A stretch of DNA of 64,000 nucleotides from Burkholderia sp. NRF60-BP8 (GCF_001522585.2 NZ_CP013373.1:124001-188000); one strand, 5' to 3'. Shown: positions 21,381-30,205, numbered from the stretch's first letter. Translations and numbers: made by a program. Notes: generated by a model not told the origin, from the sequence alone.

Positions 21381-22889
21381 TCAGTCCCTCCGCACGCGCA
21401 GCAGGAACTTCTGCAGCTTGCCGGTCGGCGTGCGCGGCAGCGCCTGCACGAACGTGAATTCGCGCGGGACCTTGTACGCGGCGAGTCGCTCGCCGCAGAA
21501 CGTGCGCAGCGCATCCGCATCGGGCGCCGCGTTCGCCCGCATCACGACGTGCGCGACGACCGTCTCGCCCCAGTCCGGATGCGGGACGCCGACGACGGCC
21601 GCCTCGGCGATGTCCGGGTGCGCGCCGAGCACGTCCTCCACTTCCTTCGAATAGACGTTCTCGCCGCCGGTGACGATCATGTCCTTCAGCCGGTCGACGA
21701 TGAACAGATAGCCATCCTGATCGATCCGTGCGATGTCGCCGGTGCGATACCAGCCGTCCGGCGTGAACGCGGCGCGCGTCGCGGCCGCGTCGTCGAGATA
21801 GCCGAGCATCGTGCTGGCGGCCTTGAGCCAGATCTCGCCGGTTTCGCCCGGCCGCGCATCGACGCCGTCCATCCGCACGACCCGCAGGTCGACGCCCGGG
21901 CCGCCCTCGCGGCCGATCGAGCCGGCCTTCGCGATCTGCTCGTCCGGATACAGCGTCGTGCCGGCCGGCCCGGTTTCCGTCATCCCGTACACGTGGAAGA
22001 ACGCGTGGCTGCGGTACGCATGGGCGAGCCGTTCGGCCTGCGCGGCGCCGATCGGGCCGCCGCCGTACAGCCACGCGCGCACGCTCGACAGGTCGAATGC
22101 CGCGAAGCCGTCGATCGTGTCGAGCGGCAGCGTATACGACACCGGCGCGCCGAAATACAGCGTCACGCGCTCGCGCTCGACGGTCTGCAGGAAGCGCAGC
22201 GGATGGTATTCGCGCAGCAGCACGACGGTGCCGCCCGCGTACAGCGTGCCGCCGAACCAGTTGTTCAGCGGCGACGAATGCCAGATCGGCATCGCCATCA
22301 GCGTGCGCTCGTGACGGCCGATTCCGGTCGTGAGCGCTGCCTGCATCGCCGCCAGCGTCACCGTGCGATGACTGTGCACGCACCCCTTCGGGCGACCGGT
22401 CGTGCCGGACGTGTAGAGGATCTGCGCGATGTCGTCGTCGGCCGGCTCGATGCCCGCGAGGCCGTCCATCGTCGCGCACATCGTGTCGAAGTTCGGCACG
22501 CCGTCGAGTTCGCCCTCGGTCACGACGCGCCGCGCCGGATGCACGATGCGCTCGACCACCGGCGCGAGCGCCACGTCGAACAGCAGGGCCTTGCTGCCGC
22601 TGTGTTCGAGCACGTAGTCGACTTCCGGCGCCTGCAGCTTGTGGTTGATCGGCACGAATGCCGCGCCGAGGCGCCATGCGCCGAACATCAGGTCGACGAA
22701 GGCCGGCGTGTTGAAGCACATCGCGGCGACGCGATCGCCGGCCGCGACGCCGAGCGCGCTCAGCACGGCCGCCGCGCGGTGCGAACGCTCGCGTGCGGCC
22801 GCATACGTGATCGTCGCGGATTCGTTGACGAGGAAGGGCTTGTCGGGCGTCGCGCGGGCGGCGCGGTCGAGGGCGGCGACGAGGTTCAT
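21381..22889 (-). CDS. AMP-forming acyl-CoA/acid-CoA ligase
   Basis: A 502-residue ANL-superfamily ligase that should couple a carboxylic acid to CoA. Visible motifs in order are YTSGTTGRPKGCVHSH (phosphate-binding loop), VYGMTETGP, GWYRTGDIARID, the hinge VDRLKDMIVTGGENVYSKEVED and the terminal catalytic lysine in PTGKLQKF. It lies 51 bp downstream of an AidB-like acyl-CoA dehydrogenase gene on the same strand. The two probably act in sequence on the same substrate, under the divergent TetR regulator. The substrate class (short or branched acid) cannot be decided. Confidence 0.9.
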   Translation of the reverse strand: MNLVAALDRAARATPDKPFLVNESATITYAAARERSHRAAAVLSALGVAAGDRVAAMCFNTPAFVDLMFGAWRLGAAFVPINHKLQAPEVDYVLEHSGSKALLFDVALAPVVERIVHPARRVVTEGELDGVPNFDTMCATMDGLAGIEPADDDIAQILYTSGTTGRPKGCVHSHRTVTLAAMQAALTTGIGRHERTLMAMPIWHSSPLNNWFGGTLYAGGTVVLLREYHPLRFLQTVERERVTLYFGAPVSYTLPLDTIDGFAAFDLSSVRAWLYGGGPIGAAQAERLAHAYRSHAFFHVYGMTETGPAGTTLYPDEQIAKAGSIGREGGPGVDLRVVRMDGVDARPGETGEIWLKAASTMLGYLDDAAATRAAFTPDGWYRTGDIARIDQDGYLFIVDRLKDMIVTGGENVYSKEVEDVLGAHPDIAEAAVVGVPHPDWGETVVAHVVMRANAAPDADALRTFCGERLAAYKVPREFTFVQALPRTPTGKLQKFLLRVRRD

Positions 22890-22940
22890 CGAGGCTCCGG
22901 GGCGGGCGAACGACTGCAGATTCGGGGGAGCGGGCCGGCG

Positions 22941-24593
22941 TCAGGCCGGGTACGCGCGCTGCAGCAGCGCGGCGACGTCGATCGCGTGCGGATCGAAGCC
23001 GCCGGCGATGCGGCCCCAGTCGGGGGCGGCGAGCCGCGTCGCGACGAACGCGTCGGCGACGGCTGCCGGCGCGTCGCGGCGCAGCAGGCACGCCTGCGCG
23101 ACGGTCGCGAGCCGCTGCGCGAACACGCGGCCCGACGCTTCGAGCGTGTCGGCCGGGGCGGCGAGCATCGCGCGCAACGCGTCGAGCGCCGCACGAATGC
23201 GCGGTTCGCCCGCGCCGAGGCCGGCGAGTTCGTCGAACAGCGCGGCGGCCGCGTCGGGCTCGCGCGACACCGCGCGCAGCACGTCGAGGCACATCACGTT
23301 ACCCGAGCCTTCCCAGATCGAGTTGACGGGCGCCTCGCGGAAGAGGCGCGCGATCGGGCCGTCGTCGACGTAGCCGTTGCCGCCGAACACTTCCATCACT
23401 TCGCCGGTCAGCTCGACCGCGCGCTTGCAGATCCAGAATTTCGCGGCGGGCGTGACGATCCGCTTCCACGCGCGTTCGCGCGGCGAGTCGTCGCGTTCGA
23501 ACGCGTCGGCGAGCCGCATCGCGAGCGACAGCGCCGCTTCGCTCTCCAGCGCGAGATCGGCGAGCACGGTACGCATCAGCGGCTGCTCGGCGAGCGCGCG
23601 GCCGAATGCATGGCGCTGGCGCGTGTACGCAATCGCCTGCACGACGCCCTGGCGCAGCATCGCCGCGCTGCCGAGCACGCAGTTCAGCCGCGTGTAGGTG
23701 GCCATCTCGATGATGGTCGGAATGCCGCGGCCTTCGTCGCCGAGCATGATTCCCCACGCGTCGTTCAGTTCGATCTCGCTGCTCGAGTTGCTGCGGTTGC
23801 CGACCTTGTTCTTCAGCCGCTGGATCTCGACCGCGTTCTTCATGCCGTCCGGCCGCCAGCGCGGTACGTAGAAGCACGACGGGCCGCCGGCTTCGGTGCG
23901 CGCGACGACGAGGTGCGCGTCGCACATCGGCGCGGAGAAGAACCACTTGTGGCCGCGCAGCCGGTATTCGCCGCCGCGCCCGCCCGCGCCGATCGGCGTG
24001 GCGAGCGTCGTGTTCGCGCGCACGTCGGAGCCGCCCTGTTTCTCGGTCATGCCCATGCCGAACCAGATCGCGCGCTTGTCGGCGACCGGCACGTCGCGCG
24101 GATCGTAGTCGTCGCTGTAGAGCTTGTCGCGCAGCAGGTCCCACAGCGCCGGCTCCTTCTGCAGCACGGGGATCGCGGCCTGCGTCATCGTCGCGGGGCA
24201 CAGCGTGCCGGCCTCGATCTGGCCGTGCAGGTAGAAGCCGGCGGCGGTCGCGGCCCAGCGGCCGCGGCGCGCGTCGCGGAATGCAAGCGACACGAAGCCT
24301 TCGCGACGATACCGGCCGAGCAGTGCGTGCCATGCGGGATGGAAATCGACGCGGTCGATGCGCCGGCCGCGCCGGTCGAACGCGTTCAGTTCCGGTGTAT
24401 GGCGGTTCGCTTCGTCGGCGAGCCGCGCGGTGTCGGCGCTGCCGAGCCACGCGCCGTACGCGTCGAGCTGTGGCACGGCCCAGTCGGCGCCCGCCCGGGC
24501 GAGCGCGTCGCGCAGCGCGAGATCCGTCGCGAAGAGGTTATAGTCGACGAGTTCGTCGAACTGGTTCGTGACGGCGTGAGTCGAGTCGGTCAT
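22941..24593 (-). CDS. AidB-like acyl-CoA dehydrogenase
   Basis: A 550-residue flavoprotein of the long AidB branch of acyl-CoA dehydrogenases (E. coli AidB is about 541). Typical elements are WFGMGMTEKQGGSDVRANTT, the flavin-site RLRGHKWFFSAPMCDAHLV, RLNCVLGSAAMLRQG, and GEVMEVFGGNGYVDDGPIARLFREAPVNSIWEGSGN, the AidB signature. The frame is open much further upstream, but ATG 24593 has GGAGA in front and gives the normal length. AidB itself binds DNA in the adaptive response; here the gene sits with a CoA ligase, which points to a catabolic role. The choice is an inference. Confidence 0.88.
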   Translation of the reverse strand: MTDSTHAVTNQFDELVDYNLFATDLALRDALARAGADWAVPQLDAYGAWLGSADTARLADEANRHTPELNAFDRRGRRIDRVDFHPAWHALLGRYRREGFVSLAFRDARRGRWAATAAGFYLHGQIEAGTLCPATMTQAAIPVLQKEPALWDLLRDKLYSDDYDPRDVPVADKRAIWFGMGMTEKQGGSDVRANTTLATPIGAGGRGGEYRLRGHKWFFSAPMCDAHLVVARTEAGGPSCFYVPRWRPDGMKNAVEIQRLKNKVGNRSNSSSEIELNDAWGIMLGDEGRGIPTIIEMATYTRLNCVLGSAAMLRQGVVQAIAYTRQRHAFGRALAEQPLMRTVLADLALESEAALSLAMRLADAFERDDSPRERAWKRIVTPAAKFWICKRAVELTGEVMEVFGGNGYVDDGPIARLFREAPVNSIWEGSGNVMCLDVLRAVSREPDAAAALFDELAGLGAGEPRIRAALDALRAMLAAPADTLEASGRVFAQRLATVAQACLLRRDAPAAVADAFVATRLAAPDWGRIAGGFDPHAIDVAALLQRAYPA

Positions 24594-24693
24594 CGCGATG
24601 GTCTCCGGTCTCATGCTTCGCGGTCGGCCGGCGTCGCGCCGCACGGAGGGCGCGTCGGCGCGGGTTCCGGCTTCCGGTGAAACGTCTTCCCTG

Positions 24694-24703
24694 CTGAATT
24701 CAG
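24694..24703. promoter_or_regulatory. Candidate TetR operator
   Basis: CTGAATTCAG is a perfect 10-bp palindrome, 10 nt before the TetR start codon and inside the 120-bp divergent gap shared with the AidB-like gene. TetR regulators usually bind such a site and control both directions. A perfect 10-bp palindrome can occur by chance, so confidence is moderate. Confidence 0.35.
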
Positions 24704-24713
24704 AGTAGCAAAT

Positions 24714-25382
24714 ATGCCGCCGCGACATGTTCAGGTTCCGGCGCCGCCCGGCTCGCCGGCGGCGCAACCCGCGCCCGCGTTGCGCCGCCGGCCGCGCCAG
24801 TCGCGCGCGCAGGCGAGCTCCGACGCGCTGCAACAGGCGTTCGTTCAGCTTTTGCTCGAACGCGGCTACGCGAAGGCGACGATCCGCGAGATCGCGGCCG
24901 TCGCGGGCGTCAGCATCGGCACCTTCTACGAGTATTTCGGCGACAAGCAGAGCCTCGCGGCGCTCTGCATCCACCGCCGCGTGCTGGCGCTGGCCGACCG
25001 GCTGCGCGACACGGTGCAGCGGTTGCGCGGCGCGCCGCGGGCCGAGCTCGCCGCCGCGCTGGTCGACCTCCAGGTCGATACGATCGCCGCCGACGCGGCG
25101 CTGTGGAGCGCGCTGTTCGTGCTGGAGCGGCAGGTGTCGCCGCTGGCCGCCTATCGCCGGCATTACGACGCCTATGTCGCGCTGTGGCGCGACGCGCTCG
25201 CCCACGCGGCCGACCCGCCGCCGGCCGAACGGCTCGACGGGCTCGCGCGGATGGCCCATACGATCTGCTACGGCGGGCTGTCGCAGGCGTTGCTGACGCT
25301 CGGGCCGGCGCTCGATTTCGCCGCGCAACGCCGCGAACTGCGGGCCGTGCTGCTCGCTTACCTCGCGGCGGCGCACGCGTAG
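24714..25382 (+). CDS. TetR-family transcriptional regulator
   Basis: The 222-residue product has an unstructured Pro/Ala-rich N-terminus (about 1-30). The TetR helix-turn-helix follows: LLLERGYAKATIREIAAVAGVSIGTFYEYFGDKQSL, residues about 46-81. The C-terminal ligand domain is helical and Ala/Leu-rich, ending in ICYGGLSQALLTLG. It is divergent from the AidB-like dehydrogenase and ligase genes, which it most likely represses until an acyl-CoA is present. No clear ribosome-binding site precedes the ATG, so a leaderless message or a slightly different start is possible. Confidence 0.9.
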   Translation: MPPRHVQVPAPPGSPAAQPAPALRRRPRQSRAQASSDALQQAFVQLLLERGYAKATIREIAAVAGVSIGTFYEYFGDKQSLAALCIHRRVLALADRLRDTVQRLRGAPRAELAAALVDLQVDTIAADAALWSALFVLERQVSPLAAYRRHYDAYVALWRDALAHAADPPPAERLDGLARMAHTICYGGLSQALLTLGPALDFAAQRRELRAVLLAYLAAAHA

Positions 25383-25590
25383 CGTTTCGTAGGGGAAATG
25401 CCCGATTCGCATATCGAGCGCCCGGGCGGGCCTTGTCGTCGAGGGCTTATCGCCGCGCGCCATGAGAAAAATGCATGGCCGCCATGACGAACTTTCGATT
25501 GTCCATCGATATTGGCTGGGGCTAAATCATGCGGCGGATGTCGGGCCGCACACGGCGCGGCCCGCCCGAAGGACATCAGGAGGAGGAGTC

Positions 25591-26745
25591 ATGCGAAGCG
25601 CGACCGCGCCCCGTTCGAAACTGCCCGACGTCGGGACGACGATCTTCACGGTGATCGGCCAACTGGCTGCTCGACACGACGCGTTGAACCTGTCGCAGGG
25701 CGCCCCCAATTTCGCGCCCGATCCGGCGCTCGTCGAAGGCGTCGCGCGCGCGATGCGCGACGGCCACAACCAGTACGCGCCGATGGCCGGCGTGATCGCG
25801 CTGCGCGAGCGGCTCGCCGAGAAGACCGAGGCGCTGTACGGCGCGCGCTACGACCCGGCGACCGAGATCACGGTGATCGCGAGCGCGAGCGAAGGGCTTT
25901 ATGCGGCGATCAGCGCGCTCGTGCATCCCGGCGACGAGGTCATCTATTTCGAGCCGTCGTTCGACAGCTATGCGCCGATCGTGCGGTTGCAGGGCGCAAC
26001 GCCGGTCGCGATCAAGCTGTCGCCCGCGCATTTTCGCGTGAACTGGGACGAGGTGGCCGCGGCCGTCACGCCGCGCACGCGGATGATCATCGTCAACACG
26101 CCGCACAACCCGACCGCGACGGTGTTCTCCGCCGACGATCTCGAGCGGCTCGCGCAGATCACGCGCGACACGGGCATCGTGGTGCTGTCCGATGAAGTCT
26201 ACGAGCACGTCGTGTTCGACGGCGCGCGGCACCAGAGCGTCGCGCGCCACCGCGAGCTGGCCGAGCGCAGCGTGATCGTGTCGTCGTTCGGCAAGTCGTT
26301 CCACGTGACCGGCTGGCGCGTCGGCCATTGCCTCGCGCCGGCCGAGCTGATGGACGAGATCCGCAAGGTGCACCAGTTCATGGTGTTCTCGGCGGACACG
26401 CCGATGCAGGTCGCGTTCGCGGAAATTCTCGCGCGGCCGGACAGCTATCTCGGCCTGTCGGCGTTCTACCAGGCCAAGCGCGACCTGCTCGCGCGCGAGC
26501 TGGCCGATTCGCGTTTCGAGCTGCTGCCGAGCGAAGGCTCGTTCTTCATGCTCGCGCGCTTTCGCCACTTCTCGGATGAAAGCGACAGCGATTTCGTGCT
26601 GCGCCTGATCCGCGACGCGCGTGTCGCGACGATTCCGCTGTCGGCGTTCTATACCGACGGCACCGATGCCGGCGTGATCCGGCTCAGTTTTTCGAAGGAC
26701 GACGCGACGCTGGTCGAAGGCGCGCGGCGGCTGCGTTCGCTGTAA
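25591..26745 (+). CDS. PLP-dependent aminotransferase (methionine-type, YbdL-like)
   Basis: A 384-residue fold-type I class I/II aminotransferase. LSQGAPNFAPDP, the NQYAPMAGVIALRE substrate loop, IVNTPHNPTATVF, VLSDEVYEHVVFD and the PLP lysine in SSFGKSFHVTGWRVG appear in family order. The NQYAPM and GKSFHVTGWRVG forms are those of methionine/glutamine aminotransferases, which act on methionine or its keto acid KMTB. The ATG at 25591 follows AGGAGGAG. An extracellular solute-binding protein and an FAD-linked 2-hydroxyacid dehydrogenase follow on the same strand, which hints at one pathway for an amino, keto or hydroxy acid. Confidence 0.88.
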   Translation: MRSATAPRSKLPDVGTTIFTVIGQLAARHDALNLSQGAPNFAPDPALVEGVARAMRDGHNQYAPMAGVIALRERLAEKTEALYGARYDPATEITVIASASEGLYAAISALVHPGDEVIYFEPSFDSYAPIVRLQGATPVAIKLSPAHFRVNWDEVAAAVTPRTRMIIVNTPHNPTATVFSADDLERLAQITRDTGIVVLSDEVYEHVVFDGARHQSVARHRELAERSVIVSSFGKSFHVTGWRVGHCLAPAELMDEIRKVHQFMVFSADTPMQVAFAEILARPDSYLGLSAFYQAKRDLLARELADSRFELLPSEGSFFMLARFRHFSDESDSDFVLRLIRDARVATIPLSAFYTDGTDAGVIRLSFSKDDATLVEGARRLRSL

Positions 26746-26750
26746 AGAAT

Positions 26751-26789
26751 GGCGACGGGCATCCGGCGACGGGCATCCGGCGACGGGCA
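26751..26789 (+). repeat. 14-bp direct repeat (2.8 copies)
   Basis: GGCGACGGGCATCC occurs twice in full and once in part directly after the aminotransferase stop. The repeat lengthens the spacer to the next gene but is not in a coding sequence. No dyad, so not a terminator. Confidence 0.7.
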
Positions 26790-26819
26790 CCTCGCCTCGA
26801 CCAGACACAGGAGATCACG

Positions 26820-27608
26820 ATGAAGCACACGACCACCCTGAAACTCGCATTCGCACTCGCGTGCGCGATCGGCTCCGGCGCGGCGCTCGCCGATGCGCCG
26901 ACGTTGCGTTTCGGCCTCGAGGCGCAATACCCGCCGTTCGAATCGAAGGCGCCGAACGGCGACCTGCAGGGCTTCGACATCGACGTCGGCAATGCCGTCT
27001 GCCAGACGGCGAAGCTGTCGTGCAAATGGGTCGAGACCTCGTTCGACGGGCTGATCCCGGCGCTGAAGGGTCGCAAGTTCGACGCGATCAACTCGGCGAT
27101 GAACGCCACCGAGCAACGGCGCCAGGCGATCGACTTCACGACGATCATCTATCGCGTGCCGACCCAGCTGATCGCGCGCACCGGCAGCGGCCTGCTGCCG
27201 ACGCCGGAGTCGCTGAAGGGCAAGCGCGTGGGCGTGCTGCAGGCGTCGATCCAGGAAACCTTCGCGAAGGCGCACTGGGAGCCGGCCGGCGTCGCGGTCG
27301 TCGCGTACCAGGACCAGAACCAGGCGTATGCGGATCTGGTCGCGGGCCGCCTCGACGCGACGCTCGTGCTCGCGCCGTCCGGCCAGCGCGGCTTCCTGTC
27401 GCGCCCGGACGGCAAGGGCTTCTCGTTCGTCGGGCAGCCGGTGCACGACGACAAGATTCTCGGCAGCGGCATCGCGTTCGGCCTGCGCAAGGGCGACGAT
27501 GCGCTGAAGGCGAAGCTCGACGCGGCGATCGACAAGCTGAAGGCGGACGGCACGGTGAAGTCGCTCGGCCTGAAGTATTTCGGCGATATCGACATTTCGA
27601 CGAAGTAA
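26820..27608 (+). CDS. Periplasmic amino-acid-binding protein
   Basis: A 262-residue type II solute-binding protein of the lysine/arginine/ornithine-histidine class. A signal peptide ending ALA (about residue 24) precedes DAPTLRFGLEAQYPPFESKAPNG, and QGFDIDVGNAVCQ and FDGLIPALKGRKFDAI are standard family motifs. The C-terminus VKSLGLKYFGDIDIS also fits. No permease genes accompany it. The ATG at 26820 follows AGGAGATCACG. It stands between an aminotransferase and an FAD-linked dehydrogenase and may deliver the substrate they act on. Confidence 0.9.
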   Translation: MKHTTTLKLAFALACAIGSGAALADAPTLRFGLEAQYPPFESKAPNGDLQGFDIDVGNAVCQTAKLSCKWVETSFDGLIPALKGRKFDAINSAMNATEQRRQAIDFTTIIYRVPTQLIARTGSGLLPTPESLKGKRVGVLQASIQETFAKAHWEPAGVAVVAYQDQNQAYADLVAGRLDATLVLAPSGQRGFLSRPDGKGFSFVGQPVHDDKILGSGIAFGLRKGDDALKAKLDAAIDKLKADGTVKSLGLKYFGDIDISTK

Positions 27609-27623
27609 GCGGGGCCGCGCACG

Positions 27624-29036
27624 ATGCCGACCCCGAACCCGAGCGCGGCGGGCCGCGAACCGGACGATGCCGTCGATGCCGTGCTCGCCGCCGAACTGGG
27701 CGACGCGCTCGTCACGCGCGCAGCCGATATCGATCCGCGTTACTTCACCGCGTACAACGAGCCGCCCGGCGTGCGGCCGCGTGCGCTGGTGAGCCCGCGC
27801 AGCGTCGACGACGTGTCGCGCACGCTCGCGGCGTGCACGCGGCTCGGCCAGCCGGTCGTGCCGCAAGGCGGGCTGACGGGGCTCGCGCGCGGCGCGGTCG
27901 CGCTGGGCGGCGAGGTCGTGCTGTCGATGGAGCGCTTCGCCGGCATCGAAGCGCTCGACGCGGCGGCCGGCACGATCACCGTGCGCGCGGGCACGCCGCT
28001 GCAGACGGTGCAGGACGCCGCGCAAGCGGCGGGCTTCACGTTCGGCGTCGATCTCGGCGCGCGCGGCTCGTGCCAGATCGGCGGCATGCTCGCGACCAAT
28101 GCGGGCGGCACGCGCGCGATCCGCTACGGGATGATGCGCGAGCAGGTGCTCGGGCTCGAGGTCGTGCTCGCGGACGGCACGGTCGTGTCGTCGATGAACC
28201 GGATGCTGAAGAACAACGCGGGCTACGACCTGAAGCAGCTGTTCGTCGGCAGCGAAGGGACGCTCGGCGTCGTCACGCGCGCGGTGCTGCGGCTGCACCC
28301 GTTGCTCGCGGCGCCGGCCACGGCGCTCTGCCGCGTGCGCGACTACGATGCGGTGGTCGGGCTGTGGAACCGCGTGCGCGCGCTGCCGGAGGTCGTCAGT
28401 TTCGAGGCGATGTGGCCGTCGTTCTACGACTACGTCGCGCGTCATACGCCGGGCGTGTCGGCGCCGTTCGTCGGCGACGGCGGTTTCGCGGTGCTGATCG
28501 AATGCGCGACGAGCGCGCCGGGCGGCGATGCGCGCCATGCGCTCGAAACGGCGCTGGCCGAGGGGTTCGATGCCGCGCTCGTCGACGATGCGGTACTTGC
28601 GAGCTCCGAGCGGCAGGCGCGCGATCTGTGGACGCTGCGCGAAGGCCTGGCGATCGACGCGTTGCCCCATCTCGTCAACTTCGACGTGAGTCTGCCGACG
28701 GGCGAACTCGGCAGGTTCGCCGAACGCTGCGAGGCGGCGTTGCGGGCGCGCTGGCCCGCGCTGACGTGCCTGTTCTTCGGTCATGTCGGCGACGGCAACG
28801 TGCATATCGGCGTGTCGCCGACCGGGATGACCGACGCGCACGCCGATGCGATCGACGACTGCGTGTATGCGGTGGTGCGCGACATGGGCGGCTCGGTGTC
28901 GGCCGAGCACGGGATCGGCGTGCTCAAGCGGCCTTATCTCGCGCACACGCGCAGCGACGCGGAAATCGGGCTGATGCGGCGCCTGAAGGCCGCGCTGGAC
29001 CCGCGCGGGATCCTGAATCCCGGCAAGGTGCTTTGA
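27624..29036 (+). CDS. FAD-linked 2-hydroxyacid dehydrogenase (GlcD/D2HGDH-like)
   Basis: A 470-residue vanillyl-alcohol-oxidase-fold flavoprotein that should oxidise a D-2-hydroxyacid (lactate, glycolate or 2-hydroxyglutarate type) to the 2-oxoacid. The FAD-binding PCMH domain contains VPQGGLTGLARGAV, CQIGGMLATNAGGTRAIRYG and FVGSEGTLGVVT. The C-terminal domain has FGHVGDGNVHIGVSP, with metal-site histidines, and SVSAEHGIGVLKR. The start, 15 bp after the preceding gene, has a weak ribosome-binding site. Substrate not determinable. Confidence 0.9.
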   Translation: MPTPNPSAAGREPDDAVDAVLAAELGDALVTRAADIDPRYFTAYNEPPGVRPRALVSPRSVDDVSRTLAACTRLGQPVVPQGGLTGLARGAVALGGEVVLSMERFAGIEALDAAAGTITVRAGTPLQTVQDAAQAAGFTFGVDLGARGSCQIGGMLATNAGGTRAIRYGMMREQVLGLEVVLADGTVVSSMNRMLKNNAGYDLKQLFVGSEGTLGVVTRAVLRLHPLLAAPATALCRVRDYDAVVGLWNRVRALPEVVSFEAMWPSFYDYVARHTPGVSAPFVGDGGFAVLIECATSAPGGDARHALETALAEGFDAALVDDAVLASSERQARDLWTLREGLAIDALPHLVNFDVSLPTGELGRFAERCEAALRARWPALTCLFFGHVGDGNVHIGVSPTGMTDAHADAIDDCVYAVVRDMGGSVSAEHGIGVLKRPYLAHTRSDAEIGLMRRLKAALDPRGILNPGKVL

Positions 29037-29081
29037 CGGGGGCGATTCCCGTTGCCGACGGGAAGCGGCCGGCGCGACGCG

Positions 29082-29654
29082 TCAGCCGTCCACCCAGCGC
29101 AGCGCGCCGATCTTCAGGTGTTCGACCACGCTGCGCGCCCAGTCGAGCTCCGCATTGAGCAGCACGAGCGCATGCTCGTTTTGCAGCAGGAACAGGCGCG
29201 GCACCTGGTCGGCCTGCGCGGTGGCGCGCAGCGCTTCCAGCCGCTCGCGCTCGGCGTCGAGCCGTGCGATTCTCAGTTCGAGCTGATGGCGCGCATCTTC
29301 CGCGTCGAGCAGCGGCAGGAACGCGAGGCCGGCGCCGAACGCAGGAAATTCACGCGCGGGCTCCGCGAGCAGCGCATGCAACCACGCCTGCCCGGCCGTG
29401 TGCCCGGCTTCGGTCAGCGCATACAGCGTGCGCTCCGGAAACGCGCCGTCGCGCTCGGTGTCGTGCACGGCGATCAGCCCGTCGCGCAGCAGCCGGTCGA
29501 TCGTCTGGTACAGGCTCGTACGCTGCCGCACGTTGACGACTTCGTCGTATCCGCGGGCCTTCAGTTGCTGCAGCATCCCGTACGGATGCATCGGCGTTTC
29601 GGTGAGCGTCGCAAGGATGGCCAGCGCGAGCGGGGACGGGCGGCTCGTAGACAT
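29082..29654 (-). CDS. PadR-family transcriptional regulator
   Basis: The 190-residue product has the PadR winged helix at the N-terminus (LALAILATLTETPMHPYGMLQQLKARG, then SLYQTIDRLLRDGLI and RTLYALTEAGH). A C-terminal Vir-like coiled-coil helix (about residues 110-175) serves for dimerisation. It is convergent with the FAD-linked dehydrogenase gene and is preceded by a very AT-rich inverted repeat that is likely its own operator. The regulated genes other than itself are unknown. Confidence 0.9.
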   Translation of the reverse strand: MSTSRPSPLALAILATLTETPMHPYGMLQQLKARGYDEVVNVRQRTSLYQTIDRLLRDGLIAVHDTERDGAFPERTLYALTEAGHTAGQAWLHALLAEPAREFPAFGAGLAFLPLLDAEDARHQLELRIARLDAERERLEALRATAQADQVPRLFLLQNEHALVLLNAELDWARSVVEHLKIGALRWVDG

Positions 29655-29655
29655 G

Positions 29656-29691
29656 AATAGTTAAAATATATCTAGTAAGAATATAACTATT
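29656..29691. promoter_or_regulatory. AT-rich inverted repeat, candidate PadR operator
   Basis: AATAGTT (29656-29662) and AACTATT (29685-29691) enclose a region of almost pure A/T with the partial extension AATATA/TATATT. It abuts the PadR start codon. In a genome near two-thirds GC this 36-bp stretch stands out, and overlap with the -10 region would give autorepression. Confidence 0.55.
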
Positions 29692-29722
29692 CTCGACTGG
29701 ACTATCTTGTTTGGCAAGGGTT

Positions 29723-30154
29723 TCAGCCGAGGTGCGAGCGCTTCGCGGCGGGCGCGACGGTTTCCATCGTCGCGAGGCCGTGCACGATTCCGCAATCCTC
29801 GACCGAATGCTCGCCGACGCAACGGCGGCGCAATTCGGTGAGCTGCTCGCGCAGATGCGTCAATTCCGCGAGGCGCGCATCGACGTGCCCGATGTGATCG
29901 TCGAGCAGCGAATTGATCGAATCGCAGCGATCGGCCGGCGTGTCGGTGAGTTGCAGCAGTGCACGGATTTCGTCGTGCGCCATGTCGAGCGCGCGGCAGT
30001 TGCGGATGAAGCGCAGCCGTTCGACGTGCACGTCGGTGTAGTTGCGGTAGTTCGAATCGGTGCGCTCCGCGTCCGGCATCAGCCCCTCTTTCTCGTAGAA
30101 ACGGATCGTCTCGGGGGTGCAGCGGGCCGCTTTGGCCAGTTCGCCAATCTTCAT
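29723..30154 (-). CDS. MerR-family Pb(II)/Cd(II)-responsive regulator
   Basis: The 143-residue product has a MerR winged HTH (MKIGELAKAARCTPETIRFYEKEGLM) and the linker helix. Metal-site cysteines are C77, C112 and C121. Their spacing (35 and 9) matches PbrR rather than the Cd regulator CadR, whose last interval is 7. His-containing CGIVHG follows. The apo form would hold the divergent promoter closed, and metal binding would twist the 19-bp spacer open to express the P-type ATPase. Confidence 0.9.
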   Translation of the reverse strand: MKIGELAKAARCTPETIRFYEKEGLMPDAERTDSNYRNYTDVHVERLRFIRNCRALDMAHDEIRALLQLTDTPADRCDSINSLLDDHIGHVDARLAELTHLREQLTELRRRCVGEHSVEDCGIVHGLATMETVAPAAKRSHLG

Positions 30155-30174
30155 GCCTTTCTCCCGTGTAAGGG

Positions 30175-30205
30175 TTGACCTTGTAGTGGCTTCAGGGTGT
30201 TAACT
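30175..30205 (+). promoter_or_regulatory. MerR-type promoter of the metal ATPase gene
   Basis: The -35 TTGACC (30175-30180) and -10 TTAACT (30200-30205) are separated by 19 nt, the over-long spacer typical of MerR control. The spacer carries the dyad CTTGTAG-TGG-CTTCAGG. The ATPase start codon lies about 30 nt downstream, with AAAGGAGG. Confidence 0.85.
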
